Shown piece after piece: positions 1 through 7,288 of a DNA stretch of 24,380 nt. The notes under the pieces were generated by a model. It ran no database searches and was not told where the DNA came from. It saw only the letters and a program-made list of their open reading frames with translations. The stretch is taken from the NCBI GenBank assembly GCA_002347565.1, contig DDXR01000024.1, forward strand, positions 292-24,671, written 5' to 3'. Numbering within the stretch: the stretch's first letter is position 1; each line of letters begins with the position of its first letter. Source of the stretch: a bacterium UBP2_UBA2255 (GTDB lineage Bacteria > Edwardsbacteria > AC1 > EtOH8). A program made the position numbers and the translations under genes.

Positions 1-398
1 TTCCAGACGATGACCATGGCGATGCAGCGGGCCAGGCCGATCATGATCAGCCCCATCATGTAGTCCGGCTGGCCGCGCAGGAAGAGCGCCGCCAGCAGGA
101 ACATGAGTACCGGGCCGATCAGCCAGTTCTGCGCCAGCGACAGGCCCAGCACCCTGGTGTCGCGGAATGCCTTGGGCAGCTCCTCGTAGCGCACCTTGGC
201 CAGCGGCGGGTACATCATCAGGATCAGGCCGATGGCGATGGGGATGTTGGTCGTGCCGGCGCTGAAGTTCGCGTTGAACCCGGCCACCGCGCCGGGGGCC
301 AGGTAGCCGATCAGCACGCCCAGGGCCATGGCCGCGAAGATCCAGACCGTCAGGTAGCGGTCCAGGAACGACAGCCGTTGGGCGAGATTGTCGGGCAT
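1..398 (-). CDS. acr3: ACR3-family arsenite efflux transporter, N-terminal part (runs off left edge)
   Basis: Not closed inside the window: 132 complete codons from an ATG at 398-396. The translation begins MPDNLAQRLSFLDRYLTV and contains TNIPIAIGLILMMYPPLAKV, QNWLIGPVLMFLLA and GLARCIAMVIVW, all typical of the ACR3 (BASS superfamily) As(III) permeases of the inner membrane. Cys125, in the GLARCIAMV segment, corresponds to the conserved TM4 cysteine known to be essential in characterised Acr3 proteins. About four hydrophobic helices are visible of the ten usual. The gene lies 14 bp after arsR on the same strand, so it is read from the arsR promoter and should be induced by arsenite. Family assignment is strong; direct evidence that the rest of the gene is intact lies outside the window. 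Confidence 0.93.
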   Translation of the reverse strand, partial: MPDNLAQRLSFLDRYLTVWIFAAMALGVLIGYLAPGAVAGFNANFSAGTTNIPIAIGLILMMYPPLAKVRYEELPKAFRDTRVLGLSLAQNWLIGPVLMFLLAALFLRGQPDYMMGLIMIGLARCIAMVIVW

Positions 399-412
399 CG
401 GCCGCGCTCTTT

Positions 413-766
413 TTATGGCCGCTGCCCGGGGCAGTGCCCCGGGCAGGAGGCGAGCGGTTTGGCGCGACGCACCGCGCGCTGGTCGGCCTTGATCGCGTCT
501 TCGCCGTCCAGCCCGGCGTAGCACGAGCAGATGGAACGGGCCGCGTCCCTGCGGCACAGCCGGTAGTGCACCCACTTGCCGGCCCGGCGGTCCTCGATCA
601 GCCCGGCGTCCTTGAGGATCGCCAAATGGCGGGAGATGCGGGACTGGCCCATGCCCAGCGCCGCGGTCAGCTGGCAGACGCAGAGCTCGCCGCGCTCCAG
701 CAACTTGACGATCCGCAGCCGGGTGGGGTCGCCCAGGGCCTTGAACAGGCGGACGGCATCCTTCAT
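413..766 (-). CDS. arsR: ArsR/SmtB-family arsenite-responsive repressor
   Basis: A 117-residue winged-helix repressor. The N-terminus reads LFKALGDPTRLRIVKLL, followed by the metal-binding helix ELCVCQL (Cys29, Cys31) and the recognition region SRISRHLAILKDAGLI. The CVC pair matches the As(III) site of the E. coli-type ArsR, in which arsenite binding releases DNA. The third cysteine of that site is absent (Gln-Leu-Thr-Ala follows), but the C-terminus carries further cysteines, in CSC and in CPGHC near the end, that might complete a site. A Shine-Dalgarno GAGGA sits four bases before ATG at 766. It is the first gene of the arsR-acr3 operon and probably represses itself through the palindrome at 777-794. 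Confidence 0.95.
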   Translation of the reverse strand: MKDAVRLFKALGDPTRLRIVKLLERGELCVCQLTAALGMGQSRISRHLAILKDAGLIEDRRAGKWVHYRLCRRDAARSICSCYAGLDGEDAIKADQRAVRRAKPLASCPGHCPGQRP

Positions 767-776
767 CGTATCCTCA

Positions 777-794
777 TATCAAGATATCTTGATA
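777..794. promoter_or_regulatory. ArsR operator palindrome
   Basis: A perfect 18-bp palindrome that contains ATCAA-N6-TTGAT, the pattern bound by many ArsR-family repressors. It lies between the arsR -10 box (796-801) and the arsR start, across the expected transcription start, so a bound repressor would block the polymerase. Palindromy and position are seen; the binding itself is inferred. Confidence 0.85.
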
Positions 795-795
795 C

Positions 796-824
796 ATTCT
801 ACCACCGCGCCGCGGATTTGTCAA
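796..824 (-). promoter_or_regulatory. arsR-acr3 promoter (TTGACA-N17-TAGAAT)
   Basis: On the minus strand, TTGACA at 824-819, 17 bases, then TAGAAT at 801-796. That is a 6/6 and a 5/6 match to the sigma-70 consensus with ideal spacing. The expected start near 789 falls inside the ArsR palindrome. Its -35 box is 25 bp from the -35 box of the divergent gpmA promoter. Confidence 0.85.
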
Positions 825-849
825 GGGCCGCGATCGGGTATTTCACGGT

Positions 850-878
850 TTGACAACGGCGGCGTTTTGTGCTATTTT
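850..878 (+). promoter_or_regulatory. gpmA promoter (TTGACA-N17-TATTTT)
   Basis: TTGACA at 850-855, 17 bases, then TATTTT at 873-878 (4/6 to the -10 consensus). Transcription would start near 885 and leave a leader of about 35 bases before ATG 920. This position also argues against the longer possible reading frame start at 869, which would lie inside the promoter. Confidence 0.7.
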
Positions 879-919
879 ATAGGCACCCGCACCCTTCGAA
901 CGCCATGCCAAGGATGACC

Positions 920-1666
<747 letters not shown>

Positions 1667-1671
1667 AAGGA

Positions 1672-1738
1672 CTGGATCCCGGCTTTCGCCGGGATGACAA
1701 ACCGCCGTTGGGTCATGCCGGCGCAGGCGGACATCCAG
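1672..1738. repeat. REP-like imperfect inverted repeat
   Basis: Two arms of about 27 bp (1672-1698 and 1712-1738) are imperfect reverse complements. Both begin or end in CTGGAT/ATCCAG-like sequence and carry GGGATGAC or its counterpart GTCATGCC inward. Left arm: CTGGATCCCGGC, TTTCGCC, GGGATGAC. This is the widespread dispersed palindrome whose reverse translation gives the well-known spurious peptide IPAKAGIQ, also visible here on the minus strand. It fills the gpmA-xth gap and may act as a transcript-end hairpin. Confidence 0.8.
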
Positions 1739-1759
1739 CAACAACCGGAAGAACACCCA

Positions 1760-2536
1760 ATGGCGGGAACAACGCTGACGCTGCTCTCCTGGAACGTCAA
1801 CGGCCTGCGGGCCGCGTTCCGCAAGGGGTTCGCCGAGTGGCTGCGGCGGGCGCGGCCGGACATCCTCTGCCTGCAGGAGACCAAGGCCCGGCCCGAGCAG
1901 GTCGCGACGGAGTTGGGGCGGGTCGCAGGCTACCGCCACTACTTCGAGTCGGGTCCGCGGCCCGGCTACAGCGGGGTGGCGTTGTTCTCGAAACAGGAAC
2001 CGCGGTCGGTCGGCACGTCGTTCGGGGCCCGGCGCTTCGACGACGAGGGCCGCATCATCCGGGCCGACTACGGCGATTTCCTGCTGTTCAACGTCTACTT
2101 CCCCAACGGCAAGGCCTCGCCCCAGCGCCTGGCGTACAAGATGGACTTCTACGATGCGTTCCTGGGCGAGATGAAGAAGCTTCTCCGGAAGGGCGCGCGG
2201 ATTGTGGTCTGCGGCGACGTCAACACCGCGCACCGGGAGATCGACCTGGCCCGGCCCAAGGCCAACGAGAAGGTCTCGGGCTTCCTGCCGCAGGAACGGC
2301 AGTGGATCGACCGGATGCTGGCCGCGGGCTTCGTGGACACCCTGCGGCTGTTCCACGCCGAGGGCGGGCTCTACACCTGGTGGGACGTGATCAGCCGGGC
2401 GCGGGAGCGCAACGTGGGCTGGCGCATCGACTATTTCTTCGTATCCGAAAACCTTCGGGAGAACGTGAGCGATGCGTTCCTCCTGCCCGAGGTGACGGGG
2501 TCGGACCACTGCCCGGTGGGGATCAGGCTGGCGTGA
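1760..2536 (+). CDS. xthA: Exodeoxyribonuclease III (AP endonuclease family)
   Basis: A 258-residue enzyme of the endonuclease/exonuclease/phosphatase fold, acting in base excision repair by cutting 5' to abasic sites and removing 3' blocks. Visible motifs: LLSWNVNGLRAAF (Asn12), CLQETKARPEQV (metal-binding Glu40), VCGDVNTAHREIDLARPK (catalytic Asp/Asn pair), WRIDYFFVSENL, and the terminal GSDHCPVGI (Asp249-His250). The frame is open further upstream, into the REP-like repeat, but ATG 1760 is preferred because GGAAG lies just before it and because homologues start at the LSWNVNG strand. Same strand as gpmA, separated only by the repeat. Confidence 0.95.
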   Translation: MAGTTLTLLSWNVNGLRAAFRKGFAEWLRRARPDILCLQETKARPEQVATELGRVAGYRHYFESGPRPGYSGVALFSKQEPRSVGTSFGARRFDDEGRIIRADYGDFLLFNVYFPNGKASPQRLAYKMDFYDAFLGEMKKLLRKGARIVVCGDVNTAHREIDLARPKANEKVSGFLPQERQWIDRMLAAGFVDTLRLFHAEGGLYTWWDVISRARERNVGWRIDYFFVSENLRENVSDAFLLPEVTGSDHCPVGIRLA

Positions 2537-2582
2537 CGCGGTCGCCCGCGGTCACGGAAAACTCAACGGCGGAGGTGCCTCC

Positions 2583-3539
2583 ATGGACGACCGTGAAAAG
2601 ACCAGGGAACAGCTCCTCAAGGAGCTGGGGGCACTCAAGGTGCGCCTCGCCGAATCTGACGTGCTGGAGGCCGACCTGCGGCGCACCAGCGAAAAACTGC
2701 GCGCCATGGAGCAGATCGTCGACAGCATGCACGTGGGCGTGACCCTGTCCGATGTCGAGGGCACCATCCTGTACTCCAACCCGGCCGAGGCCGCCATGCA
2801 CGGGTACGAGGTGTCGGAACTCATCGGCCGCGAGGTGCGGGTGTTCGCGCCCGACGGCATCTGGAATCCACTGACCAGGGACCAGGCGCGCAAGCTGAAG
2901 CGGCTGACCCGCGAGGGCATCAACGTCCGCAAGGACGGCTCGACCTTCAGGGTGCTGCTGACGTCGGATGTGGTCAGGAACCAGGCCGGCGAGCCGGTGG
3001 CCGTCATCACCACCAGCGAGGAGATCACGGCCCGCAAGCAGGCCGAGGAGGTGATGGCCGCCATGTTCAAGATCACCGAGCGCACGGCGGCGGCGGGCGA
3101 TGCCCGCAAGCTGTTCGACGACATCCACACCATCGTCGGCGGCATCGTCTACGCCCGCAACTTTTTCGTGGCGCGCTACGACCCCATCGGCGACACCGTC
3201 AGCTACCCCCACTACGTCGACGAGTTCTCGTCTCCGCCGGACCCCGCGCCGCTGAAACGGGGGTTGGTCGAGCAGGTGCTGCGCAGCGGCGAGACGCTGT
3301 TCGCCACCCAGGAAACCCTGGAGCACATCATCCAGGACGGCGGGATCGACGGCATGGACACGCCGTTCGTCAACTGGCTGGGGGTGCCGATCAAGCGGGG
3401 CGGGCGAACGATCGGCCTGATCGGCATCAGGAGCTACACCGACGACATCCAGTTCGGCGAGATGGAAAAACGCCTGCTGTTGTTCGCGGCCCAGCAGGTG
3501 GCCGGGGCGCTGGAACGAACCCGCGCCTGGGATGAATGA
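2583..3539 (+). CDS. PAS-GAF sensory protein without an output domain
   Basis: 318 residues. Residues 1-45 are charged and probably coiled coil (REQLLKELGALKVRLAESDVLEADLRR). A PAS domain follows at about 46-155 (VDSMHVGVTLSDVEGTILYSNPAEAAMHGYEVSELIG, ending in the PAC-type VAVITTSEEITARKQAEE). A GAF domain spans about 165-312 (TAAAGDARKLFDDIHTIV, LGVPIKRGGRTIGLIGI, LLLFAAQQVAGALERT). Such tandem sensors usually precede a histidine kinase, GGDEF or HTH module, but here a stop follows directly after the GAF helix. GGAGG at 2571-2575 supports ATG 2583. It could be a partner for a separate kinase, or a kinase that has lost its catalytic half. The ligand is unknown. Confidence 0.85.
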   Translation: MDDREKTREQLLKELGALKVRLAESDVLEADLRRTSEKLRAMEQIVDSMHVGVTLSDVEGTILYSNPAEAAMHGYEVSELIGREVRVFAPDGIWNPLTRDQARKLKRLTREGINVRKDGSTFRVLLTSDVVRNQAGEPVAVITTSEEITARKQAEEVMAAMFKITERTAAAGDARKLFDDIHTIVGGIVYARNFFVARYDPIGDTVSYPHYVDEFSSPPDPAPLKRGLVEQVLRSGETLFATQETLEHIIQDGGIDGMDTPFVNWLGVPIKRGGRTIGLIGIRSYTDDIQFGEMEKRLLLFAAQQVAGALERTRAWDE

Positions 3540-3588
3540 AGCGGCGGTTCGCCGCGCGCCGCGCATGGCTACGTACGAGGTGAGCCCC

Positions 3589-4011
3589 ATGTTCTACCTG
3601 TCGATTGCGCTGGCGGTCGCCGGCAGCGTGCTGTACAATGTCTTTCAGAAAATGATCGCAACGGCCGTCAACCCGCTGGTGTCGTTGCTGATCACCTACA
3701 GCGTGGCGCTGGCGCTGACGGCCGCGGCGCTGCTGCTGCACCCGGCCAGGGGCGGCTGGGCCGGCGCGCTGCGGCAGGCCAACTGGTCCAGCGCCGCGCT
3801 GGGCGGGGCCATCGTGGTGCTGGAGCTGGGATTCCTGCTGGCCTACCGCAGCGGCTGGAGGATCAGCATGGCGGCGCTGGCCTCGCAGTCGGCCACGGTG
3901 ATGCTGCTGGTCCCGGTCGGGATGTTCGCTTTCAAGGAACACGTCACCGGACTGAACATGGCCGGAATGATCGTCTGCCTGGCCGGGCTGGTGCTGATGA
4001 ACCTGAAGTGA
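3589..4011 (+). CDS. Half-size DMT/EamA-type membrane transporter
   Basis: 140 residues, very hydrophobic, with about four or five membrane helices: FYLSIALAVAGSVLYNVFQKMI, VSLLITYSVALALTAAALLL, ALGGAIVVLELGFLLAYRSGW, TVMLLVPVGMFAFKEHVTGLNMAGMIVCLAGLVLM. The pattern FKEHVTGLNMAGMIVCLAGLVL is the conserved end of an EamA repeat (F-E-x-x-T-x-x-x-x-G-x-x-L-I). With only one repeat it would work as a dimer, like other short drug/metabolite transporters. The frame opens earlier, at 3532, but the AGGTGA ribosome site before ATG 3589 and the position of the first helix favour the shorter form. Substrate unknown. Confidence 0.8.
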   Translation: MFYLSIALAVAGSVLYNVFQKMIATAVNPLVSLLITYSVALALTAAALLLHPARGGWAGALRQANWSSAALGGAIVVLELGFLLAYRSGWRISMAALASQSATVMLLVPVGMFAFKEHVTGLNMAGMIVCLAGLVLMNLK

Positions 4012-4027
4012 GTCGATAACATACCCG

Positions 4028-4055
4028 GTATACAGTATACTGTATACCATATACA
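4028..4055. repeat. 7-base tandem repeat with a 22-bp perfect palindrome, upstream of serS
   Basis: Four consecutive 7-base units: GTATACA, GTATACT, GTATACC and ATATACA. Because GTATAC is itself palindromic, bases 4027-4048 form a perfect 22-bp palindrome. It lies in the gap between the DMT gene and serS, about 20 bp before the serS ribosome binding site. It could be an operator, a hairpin in the serS leader, or an unstable short repeat. TATACT inside it also resembles a -10 box, but no matching -35 box was seen. Confidence 0.85.
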
Positions 4056-4076
4056 CCAGGAACAAATGAGGGATCG

Positions 4077-5348
4077 ATGCTGGATCCGAAATTCGTGCGC
4101 GAGCACATTGATGTCGTCACCAAGGCCATCGCCGACAAGGGCGAGCAGGCCGACCTCGGCCCCTTCCTGGAGCTGGACGCCAGGCGGCGCGGGATCCTGC
4201 AGCAGGTGGAATCACTGAAGGCACAGCGCAACACGGTCTCGGACCAGATCGCGCAGCTGAAAAAGCAGAAGTCGCCGGACGCCGACGCCATGATCGCAGA
4301 AATGCGCGAGGTGGGCGAGCGGATCAAGGCGTTCGACGAGGAGCTGCGGGCGGTCGAGGAGAAGCTGTCCGATGCCACGCTGTCGCTGCCCAACATCCCG
4401 GACCCGTCGGTGCCGGTCGGGACCAGCGAGAAGGAGAACGTGGTCGACCGCGTGCTGGGCGAGGAACGGACGTTCGATTTCGCGCCCAAGCCCCACTGGG
4501 AGATCGGCGAGAAGCTCGGCATTATCGACTTCGAGCGCGGCGTCAAGATGTCCGGCACGCGGTTCTACGTGCTGAAGGGGCAGGGTGCGCGGCTGCAGCG
4601 GGCGCTGATCTCCTGGATGCTGGACGTCCACACCCGGGAGCACGGCTACGCCGAGGTCTACCCGCCCTACATCGTCAACCACCACTGCCTGGTGGGCACG
4701 GGCCAGCTGCCGAAGTTCGCCGACAACCTCTACCACGACGCCGAGGAGGACCTCTGGCTGATCCCAACGGCCGAGGTGCCGGTGACCAATCTCTACCGCG
4801 GCGAGACGCTCGACGGCCAGCAGCTGCCGGTCAACCACGTGGCCTACACGCCCTGCTTTAGGCGCGAAAAGATGTCGGCGGGCAAGGACGTGCGCGGCAT
4901 CAAGCGCGGCCACCAGTTCGACAAGGTGGAGCTGGTGAAGTTCTGCCTGCCGGAGAAGTCCGCCGAGGAGCTGGATAAGCTGGTGGTCAATGCCTGCGAG
5001 ATCCCGAAACGGCTGGGCCTGCGCTACCGCGTGGTCGCGCTGTGCACGGCCGACCTGACGTTCGCGTCGACCAAGACCTACGACATCGAGGTCTGGGCGC
5101 CGGGCTGCAACGAGTGGCTGGAGGTGTCGTCCTGCTCGAACTTCGGCGACTTCCAGGCGCGGCGGGCCAGCATCAAGTTCAAGCGCGACGCCAAGTCGAA
5201 GGCGGAGTTCGTCCACACGCTCAACGGCTCGGGCCTGGCCCTGCCGCGCACGCTGATCGCCGTGCTGGAGAACTGCCAGAACGCCGACGGCACGGTGAGC
5301 GTGCCGGAGGTGCTAAAGCCGTATATGGGATCTGACCGCATCGGATAA
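4077..5348 (+). CDS. serS: Seryl-tRNA synthetase
   Basis: 423 residues, the normal size of the bacterial class II enzyme that charges tRNA-Ser and tRNA-Sec. The N-terminal long antiparallel coiled coil for tRNA binding is at about 25-105 (LDARRRGILQQVESLKAQRNTVSDQI), and the VSLPNIPDP-type linker follows as LSLPNIPDPSVPVG. Catalytic core: TGQLPKFADNLY, WLIPTAEVPVTNLY, motif 2 around CFRREKMSAGKDVRGI and RGHQFDKVEL, LEVSSCSNFGDFQARR, and motif 3 at LNGSGLALPRTLIAVLENCQ. GAGG before ATG 4077 supports the start. It is preceded by the repeat/palindrome at 4027-4055. No T-box features were seen in the short leader. Confidence 0.97.
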   Translation: MLDPKFVREHIDVVTKAIADKGEQADLGPFLELDARRRGILQQVESLKAQRNTVSDQIAQLKKQKSPDADAMIAEMREVGERIKAFDEELRAVEEKLSDATLSLPNIPDPSVPVGTSEKENVVDRVLGEERTFDFAPKPHWEIGEKLGIIDFERGVKMSGTRFYVLKGQGARLQRALISWMLDVHTREHGYAEVYPPYIVNHHCLVGTGQLPKFADNLYHDAEEDLWLIPTAEVPVTNLYRGETLDGQQLPVNHVAYTPCFRREKMSAGKDVRGIKRGHQFDKVELVKFCLPEKSAEELDKLVVNACEIPKRLGLRYRVVALCTADLTFASTKTYDIEVWAPGCNEWLEVSSCSNFGDFQARRASIKFKRDAKSKAEFVHTLNGSGLALPRTLIAVLENCQNADGTVSVPEVLKPYMGSDRIG

Positions 5349-5428
5349 CCCCTCACCGCAGCCGCCCGGGACCGTGTCGTTACTGGCATACCCCGGGCGG
5401 TCCGCTTGGGAGCGAACGCACGAGAGCA

Positions 5429-6841
5429 TTGCATCGACAACACTGGTGGGTGCAGATCCCGGACGGCCCGGGGGCCGGTTTTTATCCGTTGCGCCTCAAC
5501 CGGGCCCGGGCGGAGATCCTTTTCGTGCTGGGCCGGTGGAAGGAGGCCGAGGCCCTGGACCGCGAGTGCCTGGCCGTCGCCGAGCGGCAGAACGACGAGG
5601 CCCTGATTGCGCACGCCCGCCAGGTGCTGGCCTCGGTGCTGGTGCCGCTGTGCGGCTACGACGAAGCGCGCAAGCTGTTCGAACTGGCGACCGCTTATCA
5701 CCGCGCTGCGGGTGACCGCCGTAACCTGATGCTGTCGCTTAATTTCTACGGTCATGTCTTCCGGCGCCAGAGCGACTTCGCCGGAGCCCTCCGCCGCTTC
5801 GACGAGCAGCTGGCGCTGGCCCGCGAACTGGACGACCCGTTGTCGATCGGCCAGGCCACCGGCAACCTCGGGATCGTCCACTACTCGCTCAACCAGTACG
5901 GCCAGGCGTTGGAGAACTTCCAGTTCCAGCTGCGGGCCTTGGAGGTGGTCCAGGACCGGTTCAACCTGTGTCTGGTGCTCAACAACATCGGGCTGGTGCT
6001 GTGGAAGCAGGACAAGCCGGACCTGGCGCTGCCGTACCTGCTGCGGGCCGAACATCTCGCCGACAAGCTGCAGTTCAAGCGCGGTCAGTGCCTGGCGACG
6101 GGCAACATCGCCCTGATCCACATGGACCACGGTCGGTGGGACGAGGCCATGGAGCTGCTGCGACTAAACCTGGCCGCGGCAGAGGAGCTGGGCGATCGCC
6201 TCCAGGTGGCGCTGACGCTCGGCAATATGGGCAAGGTGCACTGCGTCCGCAGGGAGCTGCCGGCGGCGGTCGACTGTTACTCGCGCAAGGCCGAGATCGC
6301 CGGTTCACTGGGCGACCGGCAGACCGAGTGCATCGCTCTGGAGAACCTTGGGGCCACCCAGACCGACATGGGACTGCATCGGGAATGCCTGGATACGCTG
6401 GCGCGGAGCCTGGCGCTGGCCCGCGAGATAGGCGACCGGGAGATGGAGGGCATCGTGCGGCAGCGGATGGGTACGGTCCACCGGACGCTGAAAAACTGGG
6501 AAGACGCCGAGCGAGCGCTGTCTGAAGGCATCGCGATCCTGCGCACGATGGAACGCCGCGAGCCACTGACCAACGCCCTGGCACAGTACGCCTGGCTGTT
6601 ATGGGAACTGTCGCGCCCCGCGGAGGCGGCGGAATGCCGGCGCGAGGCGCTGTCCCTTTCCGGGGAACCGGGCGACCCCGAGCTGTCGTTCTCGTTCCGT
6701 ATGCTGGACGCGCTGCTGCTATCGGTCGAGGACCGTCCGCGGGCCAGGGTGCTGCTGCGCGAGATCCTAGCCGACTGCGGCGACGAGGAGCACCGGGCGA
6801 CCGTCCGCCGCCATCTGGAAAGCATCGCGGGAGCGGGATAG
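5429..6841 (+). CDS. Tetratricopeptide-repeat protein, N-terminus uncertain
   Basis: Up to 470 residues from a TTG at 5429, almost entirely TPR helices in pairs: EILFVLGRWKEAEALDRECLAVAER, AGALRRFDEQLALARELDDPLSIGQATGNLGIVHY, GQALENFQFQLRALEV, LALPYLLRAEHLADKL, WDEAMELLRLNLAAAEELGDRLQVALTLGNMGKVH and several more, eight or so repeats. No signal peptide or enzymatic domain is visible. The same frame stays open upstream to the end of serS without an ATG, and no good ribosome site precedes the TTG, so this may be the C-terminal remnant of a larger TPR regulator (similar repeats follow kinase, cyclase or AAA domains elsewhere). It is followed after two bases by the small gene at 6844, suggesting a two-gene unit. 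Confidence 0.75.
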   Translation: MHRQHWWVQIPDGPGAGFYPLRLNRARAEILFVLGRWKEAEALDRECLAVAERQNDEALIAHARQVLASVLVPLCGYDEARKLFELATAYHRAAGDRRNLMLSLNFYGHVFRRQSDFAGALRRFDEQLALARELDDPLSIGQATGNLGIVHYSLNQYGQALENFQFQLRALEVVQDRFNLCLVLNNIGLVLWKQDKPDLALPYLLRAEHLADKLQFKRGQCLATGNIALIHMDHGRWDEAMELLRLNLAAAEELGDRLQVALTLGNMGKVHCVRRELPAAVDCYSRKAEIAGSLGDRQTECIALENLGATQTDMGLHRECLDTLARSLALAREIGDREMEGIVRQRMGTVHRTLKNWEDAERALSEGIAILRTMERREPLTNALAQYAWLLWELSRPAEAAECRREALSLSGEPGDPELSFSFRMLDALLLSVEDRPRARVLLREILADCGDEEHRATVRRHLESIAGAG

Positions 6842-6843
6842 CG

Positions 6844-7224
6844 TTGCCGGGAGCGTCCCTCGACAGCTGGGTGCTGCTGTCGGTCCTGCTGTGCGGAACG
6901 AAGGGCGGCACGCTGCGCGACATCATCGCCTGCGGCGACTACGCCAACCACGCGGTGTTTCCGTTCAAGAGATTACGCGACGGCCTCTTCGCGCTGCAAC
7001 GCGCGGGGCTGGTCCTTCTCAGCGAGCGCCGATACCGGGCCGCGCCGTTTGCGAAGCGCGCCTGGACCGCGATTCAAAGGAAGGAACGGCGCCTCGCCAA
7101 ACAGTGGGACTCGCTGGATGCCTGGCTCAGCAAGCGGGGTCCCGCGCCAAGGGTCGCCGAGCATCGGAGAATATCGAACGAGAATTACGATGCAGCGGTC
7201 AAGGAATATCTCGATAACTTCTGA
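6844..7224 (+). CDS. Small unrecognised helical protein, possibly winged-helix, paired with the TPR gene
   Basis: 126 residues from a TTG at 6844, two bases after the TPR stop codon (TAG 6839-6841), with GGGAG/GGGA just before it. The sequence is soluble and mostly helical: SWVLLSVLLCGTKGGTLRDI, ACGDYANHAVFPFKRLRDGL, FALQRAGLVLLSERRYRA, FAKRAWTAIQRKERRLAKQWDSLDAWL. The run 'helix, GGTLRDII, helix, FALQRAGLVLLSERRYR' has the look of a winged-helix unit whose recognition helix leads into a two-stranded wing; this is a guess from pattern only. The tail ends YDAAVKEYLDNF. Start codon is uncertain (a GTG lies downstream at the WVLLS segment). A hairpin at 7237-7265 closes the unit. Confidence 0.6.
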   Translation: MPGASLDSWVLLSVLLCGTKGGTLRDIIACGDYANHAVFPFKRLRDGLFALQRAGLVLLSERRYRAAPFAKRAWTAIQRKERRLAKQWDSLDAWLSKRGPAPRVAEHRRISNENYDAAVKEYLDNF

Positions 7225-7236
7225 TCGTGGACAAGA

Positions 7237-7265
7237 AAGGGCGCGGATCATCGATCCGCGCCCTT
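7237..7265. terminator. Bidirectional terminator hairpin between convergent genes
   Basis: A 13-bp perfect stem (7237-7249 with 7253-7265) with a three-base loop. It sits between the stop of the small plus-strand gene (7224) and the stop of the radical SAM gene (7289, minus). On the minus strand the stem is followed by CCCTTTCTT, a short T-rich run; on the plus strand the T-run is poor. It therefore suits the minus-strand transcript best. Confidence 0.75.
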
Positions 7266-7288
7266 CGCTCATTTACAAAACGCCCGGG

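Noticed and set aside
4012..4076. T-box or attenuator leader of serS.
   Set aside because: The gap is only 65 bp and lacks the T-box sequence and specifier stem; the visible structure is the heptamer palindrome.
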